A stretch of DNA of 32,821 nt from Priapulus caudatus (GCF_000485595.1 NW_014577080.1:900200-933020); one strand, 5' to 3'. Positions 21,464 to 32,700 are shown, counted from the stretch's first letter. The notes: generated from the sequence alone by a model not told the origin. Program-made: numbers and translations.

Positions 21464-23309
21464 TAGTGTCGAATAATACATACTACATAATAGAACTCAA
21501 TACTAGATTTGCTTATATTTTATTTTATTATATTTTTTATATTATTTTATAGTTCTTTTCTTTTATAATCATGTATTAAATTATCATTACCACTACCTTC
21601 CTAAACTTACCTTTACTACCGTACTTGGCTTAGACACCAATTACCTACGTTTTTTCCTAACTTATATAACCGGAGTAGGGCTCCTAGCGAAAATATAATA
21701 GACTGAAATAAACCTATTACTCATGCCACGCACCACATTGCCACTCACGATGTTTCCTCGTGACGATAGCGCCTCGCAATCCATTGGTTGATACAAATCA
21801 CGTCAGTGCCTCAGTCATCAATGACGCCCCCAGTGTATTCAAGGCACATCATAACGAACCATTGCTGATTAGCTGACGCATAGGCAGAGACGACCTGCTG
21901 AAATGTCGGTGGATCGAATCCGTCCTGTTTTTTAATTACAGTTTTCTTGTTTTCTGCTATGTTTTATGTTTATCATTTTACGGTTGGTAGCAAGCAGATG
22001 CGTGATTTGTTTGATACAAGGCACGCACGCCGTTGTACGTACGCACGCACGCAGGCACGCCAGCGTGTTACGTTTGCCAGCACCACTATGCACGGCACGC
22101 TGACGCAGTGTACGTGCGCATGCACGACGTGTACGTTGCACGACGCAACGCACGCACCACGCACGACGCGTCTAGGCGTGCACATGCATTGCACGCGACC
22201 AAGCACGTGTCTACCACAACAAGGTCGCACGCGTACATGCCACACGTGTACATGCCACGCGAGCAGCGCACGCACGCACGACGTGCTACCTTACACCGGC
22301 GCGCACGGCCCGCACGTGGTAGTGCACACACAACGAGGCACGCACGCTGCATGCACGTGTATGGTTCACGGCACGCACGAACGCATGTACGGTACGCACG
22401 CTCGCCGCCGTGTACGTGTACCGCACGACACACTCATGACGCACGTGTACGTGCGCACGCACGTATACATGCACATGCACAGAGCGCACGGCCGCACGCA
22501 CACGCACGTGTTACGTGCCAACGACGAGACGCACGCACGTTTACGTGCACGCCCGGGACGCCGCGCGTGATAGTGCACACGCACGCACACACTTCATGTC
22601 CGACACTCATGGGATTTGGGAGCGTATACAGGCCGTGTATATTTCGCCGTTTCGCGTGCTTGACGGAGCAGTTTTCAGTGTTTCATGCGATAAGCGATGT
22701 TTCATGGTGGTAGCGATTATTCACTTGAAGACGTAGGCTTTGTAGCCACGAGGGTGCTAGCAGCAGATTGGAAGGGGAAAGCCTTGCATGCACATTGACT
22801 ATGTTTAATTGGAATGGTCACCTGCCAGAGGTCAACGTGGGGGTCATATGACTGTGACCACGTGGTGTCCCGGCTGTATAGTGCTGGCGGCGTCAGCTCC
22901 AAAGTCACGAGCCAGTTGCTTCAGTCAGGAAGCTCGGCACCTCCATGCTCTTCTAGCTGATGGCGGCCTTGTCCGCTGCTAAGCTTGAATGTAGGAGGTG
23001 TCGCGGAGCTCGGTTTAGAGTTCTATGCAAGGATCATCACTCAGGACTGATCACCGCCGTTGCTGCCCCTTGCCTGACGCAAGGATACACAGCGCCGGAG
23101 CGCTCGGTCGTCACGGGAGTCACTGCTCGCAGAACAAATCAGAAAACGCATCGATTGTAGTATCGTGCAAAACGCACACAGCATGACAACGCAAGCAAAG
23201 TAGATCCGCACCAAGAAACGCAAACGCACGAAAAAACCAGCAACAACGCGCAACCAGCAGCAAGCCAAGATAGTACGAAAATAGAACACACTACAAAAAT
23301 AAAAAGCGC

Positions 23310-24012
23310 TTTCTTAAACTACCAAGACAAAAATGATAAAAACGAAAAGTAATTCCATAACTAAGATGTAAAATGAATCCAACCAGACAAACAGCCCCGC
23401 TATAATGATATCATAGGACCAACAACAACAAACAAAACACACATTAATAAAAACAATAACAACGTTAACCTCGAAATAAACATCAATACCTAGAAAACGA
23501 ATCACGTGCAAGAACAGAAATAACAACAAAAAAAAAAAAAAAACAAAACCAAAAAAACAAACAAAAACAAAAACCAAAAACAACAACACCCAAAAACATA
23601 AAACCCCAACACAAAACAGCCACACCAACCCAACACCAACAAAAAAAAAACACAAAAAACACACAAAACAACAAACCGAACACACACAAACAAAAAAAGA
23701 ACAACCAAGCAAAACAAAACAAAACAAAAACAGTCACCAACACAACAACACAAAAGAACAAGACAGGCAAAAAAAACACGAAAAACAAACAAAAAACAAA
23801 AAGAAACAGCAAAAAAAAAAACACAACAAAAAACGAGGGCCAAACACAACACACAAAAAAAAAAAAAAATCAAAAAAACAACACAAACACAAAACACAAA
23901 AACCGACAGCAAACGCACACAAAAAAAGACACATAACAAAAAAACTAAATAAATTACAAACAAACAAAACACAAAAAACAACAACAAAAACAACAAACAA
24001 CAAAAACATCAT
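23310..24012. other. A/C-only low-complexity block inside arm F of copy 3
   Basis: From about 23520 to 24005 almost every base is A or C, with runs such as AACAACAAAAAC. It lies between sequence matching GCGCTTTCT and GGGTGCTGTAG-like parts of arm F; about 160 bases separate these landmarks in copy 1 and about 735 here. The minus strand shows Phe/Val/Cys shadow frames. Confidence 0.8.
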
Positions 24013-24945
24013 ATTAAGGCTTGACAGCATCGATGGGTGCTGTAGAAATAACCATGTATGCTAAAAGGACTCTCAGACCCCAGCTAAAAATTCAGAAAGG
24101 AAACTGTTTCAGAATTAACACAGGCCGACAATTTGATTCGATAAGCCGACCAGAGACCTATTCGATTTTGACGAAAGCAACACAAACCGGATCAGAACAG
24201 CTGCACAGCGCAGTGAATACTTATGTAGGACCGTTCCGCGAGGTCAGGCGCGTGCACACTCCAATTGACGAAAGCTTTGCGGCGCCAGTATATCGCGTCT
24301 ATGCAGAGGAGAACAGCGAATACAACAACCTCTCAAGCGAACACACGCTATCCTCTTGGTATCGGATCTCATCTCTAAGAAGAGTACTTACAACAAAAAC
24401 AAAAAACAAAAGATGGTGAACGTATAAAGGCATGGCCGAACAACTGGCACAGGCGACGAGTGCACACTGCATATAACAAAAATCAAGGAAGACGGTAAGA
24501 TTCTCAAGCTAAGCGATAACGCACAAAAAATATTTTAACAAGACCGTAATCTTGTGTACGCAACGACGGTTGATATAGATTCGCGATTACAAACACAAAC
24601 ACAAGCCCATTTAGTAAAATTTTCGTACGAATTTCCGTGTACGCAGCAAGAGGCAAAGCGCATTTTAAAGAGTGCGATTCATCAAGCTAGAAATTTATAC
24701 GTAAACCTGTTTGCGTAACTTTACACAGCTGGACGACCCCGGTGCCGTAAACCACTCGAAATTTCCGCAGATGTTTTCAGACTCCGGCAGCATGCAGTTA
24801 TTTTATTGAGAAAAATTATAATTACTTAACTCAATAAATAAATAAATAATTGACCATACTGCGCGACAGGGCGGGTCGCTTTGACGCTTTTTTTGTCAGG
24901 TAGCTTGGCATTGTTTTTGTTATAAGCGACTGTTAGTAGTTAGCC

Positions 24946-25815
24946 GTGTTACGTGCACCGTCACGCCGTGTACGTTGCAGCAGCGCACGCACTTGTACGT
25001 GCACAAGGAGGCGACGAAGGTGTCCGTGCACACGCACGCACGCCATGTGCACAAGCGACGCACCACGTGTACGGTACGCACGCGCGCCGTGATACGTAAC
25101 CGCACGCACGCACCGTGTCGTTCACACGCACGCAGCACGCACGTGTACCGTGCACCACAGCACGCACGCACCGTGTACGTGCACATCACAGCAGGCACAC
25201 GTGCACATGGCAACACGTACGCACGGCAAGCGTGTAGAGCGTGCCCCGCACGCACGCACGTGTGACGTACACAGACGACGCCACGAACGTGTACGTGAAC
25301 ACACCGCGACACACGCACGACACGCACGTGTACGTTGGAACACGACGCACGCACGTGGTTACGTGCACCACCGCCGCACACGTGGCATAAGCACGGCACG
25401 ACCGCCAGTGTAGTACACACACGCACGCAGCACGTTGTCGTGGGCACACGCACGTACGTGTACGTTTGCACACACACGACGACGTGACATGCACGCTAGC
25501 ACGCGTCGCCCGTGTATTATACAAACGCTACGCACGCAGACGCACTGTACGTGACACGCACGCACGCACACAGTTGCACACACACGCACGCCACACGTGC
25601 ACACCGCAGCACGCACGACACGTGTTACGTGCACACGCACGCCCGCACGTGTACGTGCACACGCATCGCACGCAGTGTGTACACCACGCGTGTACAGTGA
25701 CCTGTTGCACGCACGCACGCGGTACCGATTACACACGCACGACGCACGGTGTACGTGACACGAACGCACACGACGCACGCCGCACTGCGCGTTGTACGTA
25801 CCACGCACGCCGCAC
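24946..25815. repeat. Array G (copy 3)
   Basis: CACGCACG/GTGTACGTG repeat with the most indels of the three G arrays. It is followed to 26014 by C-rich sequence with scattered GCACCGCAC words that looks like decayed or miscalled array. Confidence 0.88.
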
Positions 25816-27003
25816 CCGCAATGTTTCCACCGTGACCCACCCCACCGCCGCCGTGCTTAAACACGTGCCCAGCCCCGCAACGCACCACCGTGCCACACTG
25901 CACAGCACCGCACGTACAACGCCAACCGACAACACGGCACCCCCCCGTGCTAACAGCAGCTGCACCGCACCACAGCCACCGCACACCGCTACGATGCTTA
26001 CGCTACCGTCCGCCTAGCCTTATCCATGAGAAGTGTTCGACGACGCCCACCATCAGTCCCATGACGCGCACCGACAAATCGACAGGCACTAATACAATCA
26101 CCCAAGCACTTCCCGGTAGACAAAGCTGACGAGCATTATGCGTTTACGAATACAAGACGAGAGAGGCGTTCAGTTTGGTTCCTACTGGTATTAGTGTCGC
26201 ACAGTGTGTTGGTGTTAATGGCTAGGCACGCCTTCAACAGCCAAGCCAGGTCACGCTGGGCGTAAGTGGATTTACACTATGAATTCATTACATTGCGTAC
26301 GCAGTGCTAGCTGTCGTTGATGAATCGCACCTGACGAGTTTTGGTACGTAACTTCGCTAGAACTCGTGTACGCCAATACACTTTTACGCAACGTTGTTGA
26401 ATCCCGGCCACCTTTGGGCGGGTTCATGTAGGCCACCTGCCCAGTAGTGGCCGGACCAGGCAGGCACGCGCCTGCCGTTTCCTGGCACTATTTGAGATAA
26501 CAATTGTGCAGGGAAAAAAGACAGTATGACCAAAGTGCAGAATGAACCCGGGGGGGAAGCATCCCCCACATATATGGTAGGTATGTGCCACATGCGAAAG
26601 TCAAAATGGGGGGGGGGGACTCTGGAACTAACTCAAAACCTTAAATTGGGGGTCTCATGGAACTAATGTTTGTTGAAATGTGTATGCTCTGGAACCGGCT
26701 ATGCGTTCGCGAAATAGCGGAGGTCTCCGCGAACTAGGATTCGTTGAATGCAATGCTATGGAACGCGACACGGTTAAAAAGCATCACATCTCCTTACACA
26801 CAGACAAAGAACGCGCATACGCGCATGTGCTCACCTCCGCGCCCAGCACCAGAATTCTCCCGACTCCTATCTCCCTGTCCTATATATTACCCGCAAACCC
26901 CCTACATCCTGAGCGCACATGTCACCCGTTCTCCCAGACCGCGTCCTACCCCCATTTCACAATGACCCTCTAATCTGTCTAACCTAACCACGTTTACCAT
27001 TCT

Positions 27004-27447
27004 CTCTAATACATCAATGTAGCCGCGCATCTTGTTGCGCGACGCTCTGTCTAGCTAGCCATGTAACACGTGTAAAACAGATGTTACATGATCTCGCTTT
27101 TCCCAAAAACGATGTCTACCCTGTCATCGATTCAGCGTCCTCGCTGGTCTACACTTCAACCTAAACCTAAACTATTCCAAAAAAAAATTACTATCCTGAT
27201 ACTTTCCTAACTTAACCCAACGAGAGAAACGTCTTTCTGTCCGATTAAACCACCCACAATCAATACACACAAACATAACAACAATCAAAATACAATAAGA
27301 AAACACATATGAAGCGTAGAAAACAAGTAACGATAAAGTTCGATCACAATACAAGTCAGAAACTCAACACATTTGGCATGAACATTCTGATATCGCTGCA
27401 ATTACTCTCACTCTTGCGTATTTTTATGCTGTAACGTACGTGGCGTA
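27004..27447. other. Unique AT-rich flank between composite repeat and LTR element
   Basis: No recognised gene or repeat. It contains a short palindromic GCCGCGCATCTTGTTGCGCGACG-like hairpin near 27022. An A run lies at about 27179-27188. Confidence 0.5.
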
Positions 27448-27954
27448 TGTCACCGTGTCACTTCTTTATTTATGCCCACGCGTGACGGCGTGATCGTATC
27501 TCTGTTTAGTACCCCGTGAGGGAATAACCCGGATCGAGGATATAAAAGACAGCCATTGATATACAACTCAACGCCGTAATTTAGATAACACACGCACGTA
27601 TAACATTTATTAATTAATATCCCCCATCACCGTACACTTCAATCCCAACACCCCACTCGTTATAAATTCGTCATGTATTCTAATGACTACCCAGCACTTG
27701 CCTACAATTGCTGTTACTACCGTCGTTACCCGTCCGTCTCGCTCAAATCATCCCCGCGACCCATCTACTCCCGACACTGCTAAACTATATTATTAACCCG
27801 CAATACTGTCCCGTCCGAATTCTATACCATTTACTCTAACAACAATCTAAACAGTCTGTACAATCAACTAACATACAAAGAAAAACCATAGTTACGTATA
27901 TGCCATCTCGTCGGAGGAGTCTTGTTCAGCTTCGTCTCGGCTGGTCCCAGCACA
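27448..27954 (-). repeat. Left (3') LTR
   Basis: 507 bases bounded by TGT...ACA. Against the right LTR (504 bases) I count about a dozen substitutions and a few 1-2 base indels, so about 97% identity. On the minus strand AATAAA lies at 27470-27465, 17 bases before the LTR end. On the plus strand there is TATAAAAG at 27541-27548. Confidence 0.9.
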
Positions 27955-27967
27955 CTCTCTCCCTACT
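27955..27967 (-). other. Polypurine tract of the 3' LTR
   Basis: On the minus strand AGTAGGGAGAGAG directly precedes the LTR start TGTGCTGG. This is the normal position for plus-strand DNA priming in LTR elements. Confidence 0.7.
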
Positions 27968-30360
27968 CTGTTAAACTCAGCTTATTTATGCTGCCCAACG
28001 TCTGCGTGCGACCTTGCTCCCTTCGGTCAATGGGCGTACCCGCCATCTTCCTTTGTTTCTTGTTCTGCTGCTGTTGTTCTTCCCGCAACTGGGTTAGTGA
28101 TGTCATGTACCTCCATCGCTCGGCTGGTACTGCCCGGTGGTCGGTGACGTAACCGTTTCGCGTTCCTTTTCGTACCATATGCTCGGTTACACATGCCCCT
28201 CCCTTTGAAAGAACGTACCTCCGGTACGTCTCCCCTCGTGTTCTCACGAGACCTTTCCCTCTCAGCTCACTCCGCCGTTGAAAGGAATAGGCCCTTGCGT
28301 TGTGTCTATGATGTTATTTGTATAGTGTTTTAACATATTCCTCTCAAAGCTATGCTCGCTGCTGTCTCTTTCTCCGTTGTCGCCTCTGTCCTGTCTATTG
28401 CTGTGGTCGTGGCGGTTGTTCCTGTGCTGTGTTAGTCTAGGTAGCATAGGTGTATGAGATGCTGACTGTTCCTTCTCTTTATTTCCCCCCCTCCGAGTGG
28501 CTCTATACCGTTCTACCCAAGATGCGTTCTTACTATATACTTGTTTCCTATGTACACTTTCTTTCTCTATTTTCTATCATCATCTTTCTTCTATTTGCGT
28601 CTATTCTATTCTATAGATTCGCGTCACGTTTCCCCCTTCCTCTTTCTCTGTTTTACTGTCTTCTTCTCTCCTCGTCTCTCAGTTCTTTGTGTTCGAACGA
28701 GTGCGTGGCTTCCCCCACGCGACGTCCCACCTGTAGAAAACCCCCTCGATGTATGAGGGTACATACGCGACTCGTTCGATTCTCACCTGAACTATGTCCG
28801 TCTTAATATTTCTCTCTGTCGTGTACCCTCAGTCGCCTTTGTTCATCTGTACCGTTATTTGTCGTTTTGTCCCGTTCGTAATGGTTGGGATGGTCAGTCC
28901 TTTTCGTTTTACAATCGGGTCGTGTCTTTGTCGTCGTTGTTCTCCCTGTCCTCCTTGGCGGCTGTACACCTCTTCTTTGTCAGCACTGTTTCTTCCGAGT
29001 ATGTTTCGTCCGAACATCTCCTTAGCTGATTCGTGCTCTCTCTCTTCCTGGAAGCTCCTGAATCTCGCTGGTTATCAGCTTCCTGTGTATCGCTGTGCAT
29101 GCCAGTTGATTCGCTAGCATGTGCAATCGCCTCTGTCTCCGGTGGCGTCTCTTTCACACCTGCTGTGTTGTGTTGATCCGAGTTTCCTTTCCGCTCGGGA
29201 TCGTAATGTGACGCTCGTGTTTCCTCGCCGTCACTGTCGTTCGTCGCCGTTCGTCGTCCGGCGTCGTTCCTCTCTCTCGACGTTGTATGGTTCTCAACAG
29301 CGTTTTATCGTCCGATGACCATTCTCCGTCGCCATCACCTGGTTGATAGGTCTGTTTTGCCCGCCCATCAAATCTTCGTCTCGTGTCTCTTTCTTCTCTT
29401 TCATTTTCTCATCTTTTAATATTCATTATTTCAAAATACATAATATGTACAGTTGACAACGTCTGCATATCTACACGAAATACATGCCACTTGCCCAGTA
29501 CCAGACTAATAAAATTTATACAATATCGCGCAAAAACACTTCTCGCTGCTGCCGTACTACCAATAATGTTTAAACAGTCGCATATTACTACAGATAGTCT
29601 CTGTCTAGACCTAACTGGCAACAGTTTTTTTCACGAAGAAATCCGTAGGTGCATTCGTGCGAGTACGTTCACTGACTGGTCAGTGTTCTAGCCTGTCGGC
29701 CCCTATTCGACCGGTGACCCCAATACGTCCCGTCTCCTCAAGTTCATGAGTTGTGACAAATGCTATTCTTAGCACAAACAGCGGGCTACACTGCCGTCAC
29801 TCAACCTTGATGAGGTTCATGATGAATTTGGGAATCCAGACGTGGACGCAGCTACTTAACCCCCCAGTAGCATATATATTAGTGAGGGATAGAGGGACCG
29901 AAGTATGAGAAAGTGAATGAACGTACTGCACATATTCACCTTCACAAGTAAATACATTTCAACAAGAACTCCTGACGAATCAGTACACACTAGTAGCCGT
30001 AACACCGTCAACGAAGTGAAGAAACCCGAGGTGCCGTAAAACTGATATACCGAAGTGATTTGATTGTGTTGGGCATTCCCTGGCTGGAAATCAAGATTCT
30101 ACTGCTAATCAGCTTTATCAAACAGAAAACAACTGTACCCTCAGCTGTTTACGAAATTACGCTTATTGCTAAGTTACGAACCAGTTACAACACGCTGGCT
30201 ACTTGGCTTACAAATTTATCGAGATCTGCTAGTTATCACATTGATTTCGTCAGCGTTAAAAACTAGTAGGCACTCCAGCATAGAAATCATCCACATTTAA
30301 ACCTCAAGAAAATATCGCGGCCTGATAACAGGATAAGAAATTCGAGACACACGTCCTTTG
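27968..30360. other. Internal region of LTR element without recognisable pol
   Basis: Pyrimidine-rich on plus, so purine-rich on the sense (minus) strand. Minus-strand frames at 27963-28247 (ends inside the polypurine tract), 28262-28447 and 28829-29157 are Arg/Glu/Gln-rich and unrecognised. The plus-strand piece at 30057-30089 reads DLIVLGIPWLE, like the end of a retroelement aspartic protease but in the opposite orientation to gag. Confidence 0.5.
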
Positions 30361-30425
30361 CCTTTCCTCTCTCCCACTCTCTCTCCTCTTTCTCTCTTTC
30401 TCTCACATACATATACTCGCTCTCT

Positions 30426-30466
<41 letters not shown>

Positions 30467-30671
30467 TCTCTCTCTCACTCTCATATACATCTGTTCGCTC
30501 TCTCTCTGTCTCTCGCTCTCTCGTGCTCTCTCTCTCTCTTTCTCTGTCTCTCTCTCTCTCGCTCGCTCGCTCTCGCGCTCTCTCTCTCTCTCTGTCTCTC
30601 TCCCTCTCTCTCGCTCTCTCGTGCTCTCACTCTCTCTCTGTCTCTCTCCTTCTCGCTCGCTCTCTCGCGCG

Positions 30672-30709
<38 letters not shown>

Positions 30710-30753
30710 CTCTCTCGATCACCCGCTCTCACTCTATCTCTCTCTCTCTCTCT
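30361..30753. repeat. (CT)n microsatellite within the LTR element
   Basis: About 390 bases of CT with CG, GT and CACT interruptions. Its right edge lies at the stop codon of the shifted gag frame (TAG at 30754-30752), so it probably grew in or next to the gag 3' region. Confidence 0.95.
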
Positions 30754-31578
30754 ACTTTAATCGACCTTTCTCTTCCTTTGCTGTGGCGCTATTTACCTCC
30801 ATTGGGACCTCTTTTTCCCTCAGCGCTACCTCTCTGTCTAGTCTATCTTCTTCTCTCGCTACTTTTGCTGCCGCTTGTAGGGTATCAGGGTTCTGCGCTA
30901 TTAGTTTCCTCCTCATCGCCTTCTTAGCCAATCCATCTATAAAGGATTCTACTAACGTTTCCTGCCTCCCTGGTTTCTATCTCTCTTGGGTAAGCCGTAC
31001 TATATACCCTGGCGATGCGTTCCTCGAACTCCTCTATCGTCTCGTCCCGCTTCTGCATGATTCTTTTCAAATCTTGTCTCGCGGCTAGTCGTTCGAACTG
31101 ATCTCCGAATCTCTTCCTCATCAGTTCTATTAGCTCCTCGCCACCTATCCCCGCATCCTCCCTTGTTTGCCGGACGCAAAAATCATATGCCGACCCTGCT
31201 GTGGTCATTAGGAGTACCTCCTTTAGGTCTGCATTCGCCCCCAGCCGAGCGCCTATTCCCTCTAACTGCCTCTCATATTCTCTAAATTTCATGCTATCTG
31301 CCTTCGCATCCCCCGTAAATTTCCTTATTTCTCGTCGTATTCCGGCAGGGGCGTGTACAGGATTTTTACCAGGGGACTCCCCCAGAAAAATTTTGTAATT
31401 AGACCCCTCTAAAATGCATTTTCTGCGCGAGCAGGGGGGGGTCCGGACCCCCTGGACCCCCCCCTGTACACGCCCCTGTTCCCTGCAGCTTCATCTCATC
31501 TCTTAGCTCCCTTACCACCGGACTAAGCACTTGTCCTATAATCTGTACGATATCCCCCATATTTATCCCATGCGCCAT
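30752..31578 (-). pseudogene. Broken gag of the LTR retroelement
   Basis: Three pieces. A candidate start at 31578 opens a frame MAHGINMGDIVQ that runs to about 31479. A 133-base inverted-repeat element (31346-31478) follows. The main Gag piece continues from 31345 and has the features of retrotransposon Gag capsid: a K-F-x-G-D motif, a long helical run, then RKRFGD and ARQDLKRIMQKRDETIEEF, typical of the retrotrans_gag family. Near 30955 the frame is lost: the original frame stops at 30924, while a second frame from 30952 carries on Gag-like, charged helical sequence (FIDGLAKKA) to a stop at 30752. Gag would form the particle shell. No zinc knuckle is seen. The insertion and frameshift make it inactive. 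Confidence 0.8.
31346..31478. mobile_element. 133-base terminal-inverted-repeat element (MITE) inserted in gag
   Basis: It begins CAGGGGCGTGTACAGG and ends with the exact complement CCTGTACACGCCCCTG, a 16-base perfect inverted repeat. It has no coding capacity. Flanks TTCCGGCA and TTCCCTGCA are similar and may be a worn 8-base target duplication, which would suggest a hAT-type origin. A related copy starts at 32701. Confidence 0.85.
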
Positions 31579-31739
31579 CGTGCGCCCTAACTCTAGCGTC
31601 CTCCAAAATAGCTTACCCCTTACTGCCCTTTACCCGGCCCTACGATTTCTGAAACGGAATGTGCATTAACTGCTGGAAAACAATCGGATTAGATCACTCA
31701 TGCGCTAGCGCTGCGTATCACGTGACTGAAATTTTATAT

Positions 31740-31758
31740 CCTGGTCGCACGGGCCCCA
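31740..31758 (-). other. Primer-binding-site-like sequence
   Basis: On the minus strand, five bases after the 5' LTR end (ACA at 31766-31764), the sequence reads TGGGGCCCGTGCGACCAGG. TGG matches the CCA end of a tRNA and the position is right for a PBS. The tRNA is not assigned. Confidence 0.55.
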
Positions 31759-31763
31759 TTTTA

Positions 31764-32267
31764 TGTCACCGCGTGCTTCTTTATTTATGCCCACGCGCGA
31801 CGGCGTGATCGTATCTCTGTTTAGTACCCCGTGAGAGAATAACCCGGCTCGAGGATATAAAAGACAGCCATTGATATACAACGCAACGCGGTAATTTAGA
31901 TAACACACACGTATAACATTTATTAATGAATATCCCTCATCACCGTACACTTCAATCCCAACACCCCACTCGTTATAAATTCGTCATGTATTCTAATGAC
32001 TACCCAGCGCTTGCCTACAATCGCTGTTACTACCGTCGTTACCCGTCCGTCTCGCTCAAATCATCCCCGCGACCCATCTACTCCCGACACCGCTAAACTA
32101 TATTATTAACCCGCAATACTGTCCCGTCCGAATTCTATACCATTTACTCTAACAACAATCTAAACAGTCTGTACAATCAACTAACATACAAAGAAAAACC
32201 ATAGTTACGTATATGCCATCTCGTCGGAGGAGTCTTGTTCAGGTTCGTCTCGGCTGGTCCCAGCACA
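31764..32267 (-). repeat. Right (5') LTR
   Basis: 504 bases, TGT...ACA, aligned end to end with 27448-27954. The plus-strand TATAAAAG is kept at 31856-31863 and the minus-strand AATAAA is kept near the left end. Gag starts about 190 bases downstream on the minus strand. Confidence 0.9.
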
Positions 32268-32280
32268 CTCTCTCCCTACT
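32268..32280 (-). other. Polypurine tract outside the right LTR
   Basis: The same 13 bases as at 27955-27967 lie outside the right LTR, where host flank would be expected. This implies that a second element's 3' internal end abuts this LTR. The sequences beyond the tract do not match each other. Confidence 0.6.
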
Positions 32281-32297
32281 GCCGACACAAGATTGAT

Positions 32298-32651
32298 TCA
32301 CATACCCATTTTAAGTATTTCCGTCTCGTTCATCTCTTGCGTTCTTGTTCCTTTCGTGTTACTGCATCCTTCTCTTCCTTCGTCGGAATCTATCCTTCCT
32401 TTCTCGTCCTTTTCCTCTCCGTTGACAACCTTGCCAACGCGGCGGCCGCAACGGTCCTCCTTCTCCACGATCTCCAACCAATCCTCGTCGCCATCGTCAT
32501 CGTCGTCGGCGCTAGCGCAGCCTGGCTCCCATCTCATCATCAAAACTCGCTCTTTTCGTCCCTTTCTCCCTGTCTCGCTCTCCGTCATTCTTCCTCTGTT
32601 TCTTTGCTGGCCCATAGATCGATATAGTGTTTCGGCTATACTCTCTCCCAT
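32298..32651 (-). CDS. Unrecognised acidic open frame, possible 3' end of a second retroelement
   Basis: 117 codons, Glu/Asp/Lys/Arg-rich with a DDDDDGDEDW stretch, ending 18 bases before the external polypurine tract. I recognise no domain. If a second LTR element shares the right LTR, this could be the end of its last reading frame. It may also be chance in purine-rich DNA. Confidence 0.25.
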   Translation of the reverse strand: MGESIAETLYRSMGQQRNRGRMTESETGRKGRKERVLMMRWEPGCASADDDDDGDEDWLEIVEKEDRCGRRVGKVVNGEEKDEKGRIDSDEGREGCSNTKGTRTQEMNETEILKMGM

Positions 32652-32662
32652 CTCGTCATCGG

Positions 32663-32700
32663 CAGGGGCGGCGCCAGGGTATTTTCTTAGGGGGCGAAAC
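32663..32700. mobile_element. Left end of a second miniature element (interrupted)
   Basis: CAGGGGCGGCGCCAGGGT is of the type seen at ends of hAT-like elements. It runs only about 38 bases before another element end begins at 32701, so it appears to have been used as an insertion target. Confidence 0.5.

Larger units (their letters stand above)
21464..27003. repeat. Composite repeat, copy 3 (modules C to I)
   Basis: C 21464-22020, D 22021-22605, E 22606-23115, F about 23116-24945 (expanded), G 24946-25815, a C-rich corrupted stretch 25816-26014, H 26015-26784, I 26785-27003. It is the most degraded copy. Open frames within it, including 24021-24419, are corrupted module sequence. Confidence 0.75.
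27448..31763 (-). mobile_element. Minus-strand LTR retroelement: left LTR plus internal region
   Basis: The element reads right to left: 5' LTR 31764-32267, primer-binding-site-like sequence, gag remnant, undefined internal DNA, polypurine tract, 3' LTR 27448-27954. The internal region (27955-31763, 3.8 kb) is too short for a complete gag-pol and I recognise no reverse transcriptase, RNase H or integrase motif in it. The element is therefore deleted or non-autonomous. The gag style suggests the Ty3/Gypsy group; that is inference. Confidence 0.8.

Noticed and set aside
23314-24030. Phe/Val/Cys-rich minus-strand frames resembling membrane proteins
   Set aside because: Direct consequence of the A/C-only block; hydrophobic runs come from TTT, GTT and TGT codons.
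24021-24419. 132-codon open frame (+) that looks protein-like
   Set aside because: The DNA aligns with arm F of copies 1 and 2 with extra bases, and those copies do not keep the frame.
30358-31088. Plus-strand Leu/Ser-rich frames near the CT repeat
   Set aside because: They translate the CT microsatellite and the antisense of gag.
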